Origin: an uncultured Clostridia bacterium | Lineage (GTDB): Bacteria; Bacillota; Clostridia; Oscillospirales; Acutalibacteraceae | Direction of reading: 5' to 3' | NCBI GenBank assembly: GCA_937884995.1 | Contig: CAKZZL010000014.1 | Location: 1 to 64,000, forward strand | DNA: 64,000 bases | Part shown: piece by piece, positions 51,913 to 59,292 of the stretch | Numbering within the stretch: position 1 is the first letter of the stretch | How the letters are laid out: every line of letters starts with the position of its first letter | Translations under genes and position numbers: made by a program | The notes under the pieces: model-generated | Databases searched by the model: none | What the model saw: the letters and a program-made list of their open reading frames with translations, nothing else | Told to the model about the DNA's origin: nothing

Positions 51913-53142
51913 TTACGGAGTCCACTTCTCTGCATCTGCATAAGGATTTTCAAGTCCTTTTGCATCATACCAAGCTTGTGGAAGTTTTGGTGACGGGTTA
52001 GTAGAAGCAAGTGAAGTATCAACTGCAGGTTCTTCACCTTCACGGCAAAGCCTTGCAACCACAACAAGTCTTGCATCACTGAATTCATATGAACAGGTTG
52101 AAAGAGTAATAAGCTTATCATCAGCCTGTACCTGAACACCTGTTGTAAAGAAACTTCTTGCCTTAATTTCATCAACAAAACTCATAAACTTTTCATCTGA
52201 CATGAAGCTAGTAACAGTATAGTTGAATATATAATTGTTATCATCAGAAGCATTACTGTTTGTTACAAATGCTCCTATAACCTTACAATTATATGTGTCA
52301 TAAAGAGTATCAAACTGAAAAACCGGAGACTCTTTATATCCTTCAACATCCTTATATTTATCAAGATTTGAGAACATAAGTCCGTCACTCATATGATGGC
52401 CATAGATTATTGTATTATCATCTAAATATTGAGGGTTATTTCTGTAATCCATGTACGGACAGCCATATCTGCTCGTTTTTTCATAGAAGTCCTTCTTTAA
52501 GTATTTATCGTTGTCTTCAGTCTGAACAACCTGGACATCAAGGTTAGTGTTAGGTATGGTAATCCATCCTACAAGTTCAGAGTTTACGGCATAGAGATAT
52601 GCATATTTAAGGTTCATTCCCTCAGGAAAAGTAATATTGGGATATTGGGCAAAAAGTTCAGTCCATCCGTCATTATACTCATTCTCTGTATTGTTATCAG
52701 AACTGTCATCCTGTATAAGATTTTTTATCTCTTTTGCATTTTTCAGTTCAACAAGGCGGCTATGATAAAGGTTGGCAAAAGCTATAACGCAGCCAATAAT
52801 GGTAAGAATTGAAATGTCCATTATTATCTTGCGTATTTTCTCACGTGTTTTATCTGATTTTCTGGGTAAAACCGATAGGAAAAAGTCATGAAAAATTTCA
52901 TTGAAAGTACGTACATGCTTTTTCTCTGGTTCTTTATCTTCTGCCTTTTCTTCAAGATTATCATTATTAACATATCTTGATGTTATATCAATATATGTCT
53001 TACCGTTTTCGGTGAACTTCTCAGGTTCTTTTTCTTCCAACTTTTCAGTGATTTCATTATTTTCAGTTATTTCAGAAGTTTCATTTTCAGAGGAAACGTT
53101 TTCTTCATTTTCATTTACGTTCTTTTCTTCATTCTCAATCAC
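51913..53142 (-). CDS. Class B sortase with long acidic N-terminus
   Basis: 409 residues. A Glu/Asn-rich, probably disordered cytosolic region (1-~95) is followed by a membrane helix (about 107-126) and a class B sortase domain. The catalytic triad is His in IIYGHHMSDG, Cys in TLSTCSYEF and Arg in DARLVVVARL. Class B sortases attach selected proteins to peptidoglycan or build surface polymers. The start is GTG at 53142, preceded by AGAGGTGA and overlapping the end of the next sortase gene by 8 bases. No sortase substrate lies in this operon. Confidence 0.92.
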   Translation of the reverse strand: MIENEEKNVNENEENVSSENETSEITENNEITEKLEEKEPEKFTENGKTYIDITSRYVNNDNLEEKAEDKEPEKKHVRTFNEIFHDFFLSVLPRKSDKTREKIRKIIMDISILTIIGCVIAFANLYHSRLVELKNAKEIKNLIQDDSSDNNTENEYNDGWTELFAQYPNITFPEGMNLKYAYLYAVNSELVGWITIPNTNLDVQVVQTEDNDKYLKKDFYEKTSRYGCPYMDYRNNPQYLDDNTIIYGHHMSDGLMFSNLDKYKDVEGYKESPVFQFDTLYDTYNCKVIGAFVTNSNASDDNNYIFNYTVTSFMSDEKFMSFVDEIKARSFFTTGVQVQADDKLITLSTCSYEFSDARLVVVARLCREGEEPAVDTSLASTNPSPKLPQAWYDAKGLENPYADAEKWTP

Positions 53143-54058
53143 TGTTTATCACCTCTTTAGCATACCATTTTTCGTCATCTATATATGGATTGTCTAATTT
53201 GTTATATTTATAGAAGATATTCGGAAATTTGGGATTTTCATTCAAATACGCCAAACTCACATCAACATCTTCATCTTCATCAAATCTTACAGCTCTTGCA
53301 ACAATAACAAGTCTTGTATCTGCTTTTGGATAATCGTATTCGCCGAATACTTTGTCTTTCTTATTTATGCATGTCTGAAGCGTTAAAAATTGGTCATTTT
53401 CGTTAACATCAACATTTGTATAATATATGGTCCGTTTCATAAGTTCAGCTATATATCCTTCATAATTAATGCCACTCATGTCGGGATAATTAAACGGGAA
53501 CACATATCCGTTGTCTTCATCTTCGCTGGCGCTTGTTACTATAACAGCAAAAATCTTCCATTTCGTTTCCGTATAAATTGTGTTAAATTCTATTACAGGT
53601 GACTCTTTATAGAAATCCAAATCTAGATATTTCTCAAGGTCACTGAAAATTGTCCCGTCATGACAATTATGACCATATATTACGGTGTTATTTGAAAAAG
53701 ACAATACATCACTTCTGTAATCTATAAAGGGATTCCCTCTGAAATCATATTCTTTATAGAAATTATGACGAAGATAAAATTTATTATCTGAATATTTTGT
53801 GACCGGTAAATCCACATGTGTGTTCGGTATTGTCAGCCAGCCGACAAAGCCCGGATTTATCTCCAAAAGTTTTGAATAATCATCATCGACTATCATCTCT
53901 TTAAGATTTGCGGAATCATCTATAACCTTTTTTCTGTCGATAATGAAATATTTAACCATATAAGCAACAGAAGCTATCAAAATCAAAGATAATATCAGGA
54001 TTATAATGTCATATATTATTTTTTTACTTTTCTTTTGATTTCTTGAATTCTCATCCAT
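53135..54058 (-). CDS. Class B sortase (second of tandem pair)
   Basis: 307 residues: short basic N-terminus (NQKKSKK), membrane helix about 14-33, and a class B sortase domain. Catalytic residues: His in VIYGHNCHDG, Cys in LTLQTCINK, Arg in ADTRLVIVARA. The two sortases share GWLTIPNTHVDLPV / GWITIPNTNLDVQVV and similar ends (NP.FPNIFYKYNKLDNPY / LPQAWYDAKGLENPY), so they arose by duplication. Three bases downstream of pncC. Confidence 0.93.
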   Translation of the reverse strand: MDENSRNQKKSKKIIYDIIILILSLILIASVAYMVKYFIIDRKKVIDDSANLKEMIVDDDYSKLLEINPGFVGWLTIPNTHVDLPVTKYSDNKFYLRHNFYKEYDFRGNPFIDYRSDVLSFSNNTVIYGHNCHDGTIFSDLEKYLDLDFYKESPVIEFNTIYTETKWKIFAVIVTSASEDEDNGYVFPFNYPDMSGINYEGYIAELMKRTIYYTNVDVNENDQFLTLQTCINKKDKVFGEYDYPKADTRLVIVARAVRFDEDEDVDVSLAYLNENPKFPNIFYKYNKLDNPYIDDEKWYAKEVINSD

Positions 54059-54061
54059 ATA

Positions 54062-54538
54062 TTAACCTATAAACTCAATCAGCATTGAAAGTGCATTGTC
54101 TGCAGCGGATTGTCTGTTATTTTCTCTGACATTATCAGTAAAATTATTATTTAATTTTCTGACAATTGTCTTATTTTTATCGCCGACAGCTAAATATATA
54201 AGTCCGACAGGCTTGTCGCTTGAATCCGAGTTAGGTCCAGCAATACCCGAAACAGCAACAGCTATATCGTCACCTGATAGTTTAAGTAATCCGGTAACCA
54301 TTTCACGTACTATTTGTTCACTTACAGCGCCGTAGTTTTTTAAAGAGTCTGCAGATACTCCGAGAATTCTCTCCTTTATCTCATTGCTGTAACTGACAAT
54401 GCCGCAATTAAATACTTCGGAAGAACCGGACACATCTGTAATTCTTTTGGATATGAGGCCGCCTGTACATGATTCTGCAGTTGCAACAGTCAGGCCTTTT
54501 TCTTTCAATAAATTAACAAGTTTTTCTTCTGCTAACAT
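54062..54538 (-). CDS. pncC: Nicotinamide-nucleotide amidohydrolase family protein (CinA C-terminal domain)
   Basis: A 158-residue stand-alone CinA C-domain. It carries the intact active-site motif VATAESCTGGLISKRIT, VFNCGIVSYSNEIKERILGV, GAVSEQIVREM and VSGIAGPN, with KPVGLIYLAV after. The family deamidates nicotinamide mononucleotide back to nicotinate mononucleotide. Its stop codon neighbours srtB, and its start overlaps the thiI stop by one base (TGATG). A degenerate copy of the same fold is fused in the SpoIID-like protein of the same operon. Confidence 0.92.
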   Translation of the reverse strand: MLAEEKLVNLLKEKGLTVATAESCTGGLISKRITDVSGSSEVFNCGIVSYSNEIKERILGVSADSLKNYGAVSEQIVREMVTGLLKLSGDDIAVAVSGIAGPNSDSSDKPVGLIYLAVGDKNKTIVRKLNNNFTDNVRENNRQSAADNALSMLIEFIG

Positions 54539-55719
54539 CAGTTCTCCTGGAAAGATATTGTTTTAACTTTTGTATTATCTATTGCTCTGGTTATTAAGCC
54601 CTCTATATCCAAAACTTTTTCTGCCTCTTCAATCATATCTATATCAGGCTTTGTTTTGGGATGTTTCGGAGTAAATACCGTACAGCAGTCTTCATATGGT
54701 TCAATTGATATATTAAATGTTCCTATTTGCCTTGAAAGATTAACGATTTCATCTTTATCGTTACCTATAAGAGGACGGAAAACAGGCATTTTTGCGACTG
54801 AATCTGTACAAGCAATCGCTGCAAGAGTTTGGCTTGCAACCTGCCCAAGGCTTTCACCTGTAATCAAAGCCTTACTGTCTTCCTTAAAGGCAATTTTTGA
54901 TGCTATTCTCATCATGAATCTTCTCATGATAAGTGTAAACATATCTTCAGGGCAATTATCCCTTATAGCTTCCTGTATTTCAGTAAAGCCAACTGTAAAC
55001 AAAGTGATGTTCCCGCTATATACAGCAACTTTTTGAAGAAGTCTGTGTACCTTGTCTTCTGACTGAGGTGATGTATATGGCGGTGAAGCAAAATGTACTG
55101 CATTTAATGTCAGGCCTCTTTTGGACATCATATAGCTTGCAACCGGACTGTCTATACCGCCGGAAATTAAAACCGTTGCCTTACCTGATGTACCAACGGG
55201 AAGTCCGCCTGCGCCTTTGAGCTGATTACCTCGAATAAAAGCATATTTGTCACGAACTTCAATTGTAACAATCAGTTCGGGATTTTTTACATCTACCTTA
55301 AGATGAGGAAATTTCGTCAGAATTGCCTTTCCTGTCATAGCAGAAATCTCAGGTGATATATATGGAAAGTTTTTATCAGAGCGTTTGGCTTCAACCTTGA
55401 ATGTTTTGATATTTTCCAAATATGAATCCAGATATTTGGGCGCATTCACAAGTATTTCATCCATATCCTTATCTACTTGTAACGCTCTTGAATAACCTGC
55501 GATTCCGAAAACATGTCCTACCCTGTTTGCAGCTTCATCCATATCTATATCATCGCTTAAAGGAATAACAGATATTGTTGACTGAGCTTTTGTATACTCG
55601 AACTCTCCAAGACTTTTAAGTCTCTTGCGAATGTTTTTAACAAGTATATCTTCAAAGGTGGAACGGTTCAGCCCCTTTAATGCAAGTTCACCGTTTTTTA
55701 TAAGTATGATTTCTTTCAT
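54538..55719 (-). CDS. thiI: tRNA 4-thiouridine(8) synthase ThiI
   Basis: 393 residues: N-terminal ferredoxin-like and THUMP domains (about 50-165) and a PP-loop ATPase domain with ISGGIDSPVASYMM (SGGxDS). It thiolates U8 of tRNA using sulfur from the neighbouring cysteine desulfurase. The C-terminal rhodanese domain of the Escherichia coli enzyme is absent, as in Bacillus. The frame extends to 55752, but AGGAGAT three bases after the desulfurase stop region places the ATG at 55719. Coupled to the desulfurase gene by a one-base gap. Confidence 0.95.
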   Translation of the reverse strand: MKEIILIKNGELALKGLNRSTFEDILVKNIRKRLKSLGEFEYTKAQSTISVIPLSDDIDMDEAANRVGHVFGIAGYSRALQVDKDMDEILVNAPKYLDSYLENIKTFKVEAKRSDKNFPYISPEISAMTGKAILTKFPHLKVDVKNPELIVTIEVRDKYAFIRGNQLKGAGGLPVGTSGKATVLISGGIDSPVASYMMSKRGLTLNAVHFASPPYTSPQSEDKVHRLLQKVAVYSGNITLFTVGFTEIQEAIRDNCPEDMFTLIMRRFMMRIASKIAFKEDSKALITGESLGQVASQTLAAIACTDSVAKMPVFRPLIGNDKDEIVNLSRQIGTFNISIEPYEDCCTVFTPKHPKTKPDIDMIEEAEKVLDIEGLITRAIDNTKVKTISFQEN

Positions 55720-55720
55720 C

Positions 55721-56848
55721 TTATCTCCTGACACGCCTTGCTGTTTTATCAATCGATTTCAAAAGCGCATCTATATCTTCTATCGTGTTGTCTTTAGAAA
55801 AACTTATCCTAATCGCGCTGTCAATTCTTTCTGAACTTAGATTCATTGCCTTAAGCACTTCACTTCTGTGGCCTTTAGAACAAGCTGAACCTGCAGATAC
55901 AAATATCTCATCTGCAGAAAGCGCATTAAGCATAACCTGAGAAGGAACTCCTCTAACAGAAATATTAACTATATACGGAATTGCATCATCCAGTGAATTA
56001 ATTGAAACATATTCAAGATTCTTTAAGCCTTCAAGCAAATGTAACCTAAGCATTGAGACATGTTCAAAATTATCATCCAAATTCCCCACATCTTTGACTG
56101 CAGCGCCGAATGCTGCAATGGCCGGCATCGCTTCAGTTCCTGAAACAAGGCCTTTTTCCTGACCGCCACCGCATATAACCGGAGAAAGATGTATTTTGTT
56201 ATCAAGATAAAGTGCTCCTGCGCCCTTAATGCCATGAATTTTATGAGCACTAATACTCATCATATCAATACCAAGTTTTTTCGGCTTTATATCAATCTTG
56301 CAAAATGCCTGAACAGCATCGCAATGAAAGTATGCATTTGATTTTTTGTCTTTTATAAGTTTTTTAATCTTATCTATAGGCTGAATGCTGCCGATTTCAT
56401 TATTAACAGCCATGCATGAAACAAGTATTGTTTTGTCATCAACCGCATTATATAACTTATCAAGATCTATTTTGCCCTGACTATCAGGCTTAATAATCAG
56501 CAAATCATATCCGAAATCCTTGAGAAGTTCAAAGTTTTTCATAACACTCGGATGTTCCAATGCAGAACATATTACTTTGTTTCCGTCTCTTTTTCTTGCC
56601 CTTGCAGAAGCAAGAATTGCAGTCATATTTGCTGTTGTTCCACCCGGAGTAAAATAGATTTCATCAGCAGAAGTTGAGAGCATATCCGATATTGATTTTC
56701 TTGCTGCATCCAACTCTTTTTTTGCCTCAAAGCCCAGTCTGTGAAGAGATGACGGATTGCCGTAAATATATGCCATCATTTCCTTTGCTTTTTTAATGGA
56801 AGCTTCAGATGGTTTTGTTGTAGAAGAATTGTCCAAATATACACTCAA
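55721..56848 (-). CDS. Cysteine desulfurase (NifS/IscS-like, ThiI partner)
   Basis: A 375-residue fold-type I PLP enzyme. N-terminal VYLDNSSTTKPS, PLP lysine in ISAHKIHGIKGAGALYL, and the sulfur-carrying Cys in SAGSACSKGHRSEVLKAM are all present. Pairing with thiI matches the NifZ-ThiI pair of Bacillus that supplies sulfur for s4U in tRNA; no IscU scaffold is nearby. The start is TTG at 56848 with GGGTGAT 7 bases before it; an in-frame TGA just upstream and an out-of-frame ATG exclude other starts. Confidence 0.94.
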   Translation of the reverse strand: MSVYLDNSSTTKPSEASIKKAKEMMAYIYGNPSSLHRLGFEAKKELDAARKSISDMLSTSADEIYFTPGGTTANMTAILASARARKRDGNKVICSALEHPSVMKNFELLKDFGYDLLIIKPDSQGKIDLDKLYNAVDDKTILVSCMAVNNEIGSIQPIDKIKKLIKDKKSNAYFHCDAVQAFCKIDIKPKKLGIDMMSISAHKIHGIKGAGALYLDNKIHLSPVICGGGQEKGLVSGTEAMPAIAAFGAAVKDVGNLDDNFEHVSMLRLHLLEGLKNLEYVSINSLDDAIPYIVNISVRGVPSQVMLNALSADEIFVSAGSACSKGHRSEVLKAMNLSSERIDSAIRISFSKDNTIEDIDALLKSIDKTARRVRR

Positions 56849-56883
56849 GCATAATCACCCAATATAAAAATCTAATTATATTA

Positions 56884-56912
56884 ATTATACAACAATGACA
56901 TATATTTATCAA
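56884..56912 (-). promoter_or_regulatory. Sigma-A promoter for the desulfurase-thiI-sortase-SpoIID operon
   Basis: Minus strand: TTGATA (56912-56907), 17-base spacer, TATAAT (56889-56884). It is the only promoter seen for the eight genes down to the HAD gene at 48040. Confidence 0.78.
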
Positions 56913-56969
56913 TTGAAAAAGTCTAAAAAATTAACTCTTTTTTGTGAAATTTTTGTTAAGAAAAAGATG

Positions 56970-56997
56970 GCGGGAAACCAAAAAAATGATCCCCCGC
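56970..56997 (-). terminator. Terminator of the sortase/substrate cassette
   Basis: Stem GCGGG / CCCGC extended by G-U and A-U pairs to about 11 pairs around a T-rich loop, 14 bases after the membrane-protein stop, then CTTTTTCTT on the minus strand. Confidence 0.75.
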
Positions 56998-57011
56998 AGA
57001 AAAAACAAATA

Positions 57012-57851
57012 TTAACTTTCTTTCTTCGCTTTTGCAAAATATATTATAAGCAAAAAAAGCGATATAACTAAAGGAATAGCAGAATAAATCAATACTGATT
57101 CCAAAAAACTGTTTGTATATGTAACCACCAGACTGTAAACAGCTTTACCCATTATATTGATTTTCCCGATAAAATTTGAAAACCTCAGATACATCGGGAA
57201 AGCCAAAATCATTAAGAATGAAGCGATAAAGGAAGAAATCAAATACATAAGGGATATCTTTTTCGTCTTATATGAAACTAAAATTAGTATAAAAGATACT
57301 ACGACAAGTGCAATAAGACCTGCAAATGCATATGGGACATATGATTTAATACGTGTCAGCATAGCGCTGATTGTGGATGCTGCAGGCAAAGATAAATATC
57401 CCTTATATATATCGGAAAGTTCTTCCGAAATCTTATCAACATCTTCGTCAATAGAAGTCTGGCTACCATATCCTCTGCTTACTGCATATTGCTTTAATGT
57501 TGTCTTAATAGCCTGTGACAAATTATCGGTATTGATTTCAGATTCCGGATTTGAATAAAGATTTACAAGATGTTTTTCAACATCATGATATATAAAGTCT
57601 TCAGTCAATGAATTTTCAAAGAAATCATCAAAATAATCTTCACCTATATTACAAGCATATCCATATGATACGAACTCAGTATAGAGGTCGTCATGAATAT
57701 CCGTGCAATAATTGCTTTTTTCCAATGTTTTTAATGCAAATGACGGTGCAAGCAGTGTATTCTCAGCAACACACAGCAATGTTAAAAGAGTAAAGCTGAT
57801 ACTGAGAATAAAAGCAAGAACTGTAATAACAATCGTACGAAACACTTTCAT
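57012..57851 (-). CDS. Polytopic membrane protein of the sortase cassette
   Basis: 279 residues; family not recognised. An N-terminal membrane helix (about 7-30), an extracellular region of about 135 residues (about 31-165) with several acidic and aromatic residues, then three to four closely spaced helices from about 168 to 272 and a short basic end (AKAKKES). It lies 15 bases downstream of the sortase and shares promoter and terminator with it and the surface-protein gene, so a role in handling or localising that surface protein is the simplest guess. Confidence 0.75.
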   Translation of the reverse strand: MKVFRTIVITVLAFILSISFTLLTLLCVAENTLLAPSFALKTLEKSNYCTDIHDDLYTEFVSYGYACNIGEDYFDDFFENSLTEDFIYHDVEKHLVNLYSNPESEINTDNLSQAIKTTLKQYAVSRGYGSQTSIDEDVDKISEELSDIYKGYLSLPAASTISAMLTRIKSYVPYAFAGLIALVVVSFILILVSYKTKKISLMYLISSFIASFLMILAFPMYLRFSNFIGKINIMGKAVYSLVVTYTNSFLESVLIYSAIPLVISLFLLIIYFAKAKKES

Positions 57852-57866
57852 ATCTTTACCCCCTTT

Positions 57867-58571
57867 TTAGCTATACTCATCGACCTGAGGGCCGGAAATA
57901 AGTTCACAGAAAGCAAAGAATCTGTAATTCGTTGTTCTGATTGTATCGCTGACATAACAGGAATAGAGAGCTAGGGTTTCCGTTTCATGCTCACCATATA
58001 CTTCATCCCAATAATCAGTGGTATTGTCCACGTCAATTATTTCTGTCTTGTACACCTTATATATATAAGTGCCGTAGTATGTCTCAATTACAACCTCGTC
58101 ATCTACATTAACATATTCTAGTTCATGGAAAAAACTGTATTTATGAGCTCCGATTAAAGTTCCGCCGCCAAAGCCGGGAAGCCTGCTTCTCTCAGAAATG
58201 CATGCTCCTTTAAGAAGAAGTTTTCTGGAATCCCCGTATATTAAAGGAAGATCTTTAATACCGACACTTTCAATTGTGATTTCGCCCCATTTGTCTCCAA
58301 CATAAGGAAAATGAATTTCACTCGCTTTGATAGTACCATCATAAACACCCAGTTTACCGCTAAATAAGTCTTTTCCCTGTGAAGATTCAGCGGATTCATC
58401 AGCACTGCTTTCCGAAAAGGCAATTGCATAAATACTTTTCACAGGTTCCAAAACCGGACTAAGAACAAAATAGAAGGTTAAATAACCTGCTATAAAAAAA
58501 ACTAAGGGCAGGATTAGAAATCCCACCCGGTAGTTTTTTCTTAACCGATTATAAGAATTAGTTCTCTTCAA
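57867..58571 (-). CDS. Sortase (class D/E-like) dedicated to the adjacent surface protein
   Basis: About 235 residues with an N-terminal membrane helix and a sortase beta-barrel. Catalytic His in GTLIGAHKYSFF, Cys in ETLALYSCYVSD and Arg in RTTNYRFFAF. The Cys context TLALYSC differs from TLxTC of classes A-C. There is no good ATG: the frame is open to 58604 and above, with TTG codons at 58604 and 58571 inside the end of the surface-protein gene; the latter, with the basic KRTNSYNRLRKN before the helix, is suggested but not certain. Coupled translation is likely. Confidence 0.83.
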   Translation of the reverse strand: MKRTNSYNRLRKNYRVGFLILPLVFFIAGYLTFYFVLSPVLEPVKSIYAIAFSESSADESAESSQGKDLFSGKLGVYDGTIKASEIHFPYVGDKWGEITIESVGIKDLPLIYGDSRKLLLKGACISERSRLPGFGGGTLIGAHKYSFFHELEYVNVDDEVVIETYYGTYIYKVYKTEIIDVDNTTDYWDEVYGEHETETLALYSCYVSDTIRTTNYRFFAFCELISGPQVDEYS

Positions 58572-59139
58572 CTTTGCGGAACTTCTTAACGCATACACAT
58601 GCAACAGCGATTACAACTACAGCTGCAGCAGCGCTAACTGCGATAGCTGTTGTATTAACGCCTGTCTTAGCGATAAGATTAGGATGGAACTCAGCAATTG
58701 CATTACCATCAGCATCTTTGATGATAACAAGGCCATGGTCAGCATCTGTGATATAGCCTTCTGTAGCTACTGTGCAATTAAGAACTGCAGCAGCCTTACG
58801 ACCATATTCAAGCATTGCTTCTGTGTCTGTTCTACTGTCCTGGAGATCCTTAATAGTTGTGAGATTGTGAGCCTTAGCATAAGCAAGACCTTCATCAAGG
58901 ATAGCAACAATCTGATTGTACTGATCTTCAGTTACATCGATTGAGTCACTGTTGAAAGCATTCTTAGCCTGTGCAAGGATATCACTTGTAACAGTGATTA
59001 TAGTTCCATCAACAACATAACCTGTCTGAACAAAGTCCAAAAGTTTCTGCTCATAGGAATTGATTCCGGCAGCAAAAACAGGAACTGCACATGCGAAGAG
59101 AAGGATAACAACAAGTGTCATACTAATAATCTTTTTCAT
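58558..59139 (-). CDS. Secreted surface protein with C-terminal sorting signal (IAKTG)
   Basis: 193 residues. Signal peptide at 1-24 (MKKIISMTLVVILLFACAVP, then VFA before AG). The mature part is helical and polar, with a repeated helix style (DVTEDQYNQIVAILDEGL; DTEAMLEYGRKAAAVL), and a short beta region before the end. The C-terminus is a classical sorting signal: the motif IAKTG at 156-160 in the place of LPxTG, a hydrophobic helix, and the basic tail KKFRKVEEN. It is predicted to be cleaved between Thr and Gly and anchored to the wall by the sortase whose gene follows it. Codon use is strongly optimised, suggesting high expression. Confidence 0.82.
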   Translation of the reverse strand: MKKIISMTLVVILLFACAVPVFAAGINSYEQKLLDFVQTGYVVDGTIITVTSDILAQAKNAFNSDSIDVTEDQYNQIVAILDEGLAYAKAHNLTTIKDLQDSRTDTEAMLEYGRKAAAVLNCTVATEGYITDADHGLVIIKDADGNAIAEFHPNLIAKTGVNTTAIAVSAAAAVVVIAVACVCVKKFRKVEEN

Positions 59140-59167
59140 TTGAAAATCTCTCCTTGTTTATTTTTTA

Positions 59168-59179
59168 GATACTAGTATC
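59168..59179. promoter_or_regulatory. 12-base perfect palindrome downstream of the cassette promoter
   Basis: GATACTAGTATC lies 20 bases beyond the -10 in the leader of the surface-protein gene. It could be a repressor operator or part of the leader; no binding protein can be named. Confidence 0.45.
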
Positions 59180-59198
59180 CGCAAAATACGGTATTCAT

Positions 59199-59227
59199 AT
59201 AATATCATAGAAAACCTGTTTTGTAAA
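59199..59227 (-). promoter_or_regulatory. Sigma-A promoter for the sortase/substrate cassette
   Basis: Minus strand: TTTACA (59227-59222), 17-base spacer, TATTAT (59204-59199) with extended TGA. AAGGAGAG precedes the ATG at 59139. Confidence 0.75.
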
Positions 59228-59230
59228 GTA

Positions 59231-59259
59231 AAAAAATCAAATATTTTATATATTTTGAT
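59231..59259 (-). terminator. AT-rich hairpin after clpE, probable terminator
   Basis: ATCAAA / TTTGAT ends enclose an AT-only arm (59236-59259), followed on the minus strand by a run of seven T. Weak stem but well placed between the clpE stop and the next promoter. Confidence 0.5.
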
Positions 59260-59292
59260 ATTTTTTATAAAAAATACACAATATATATGTAT

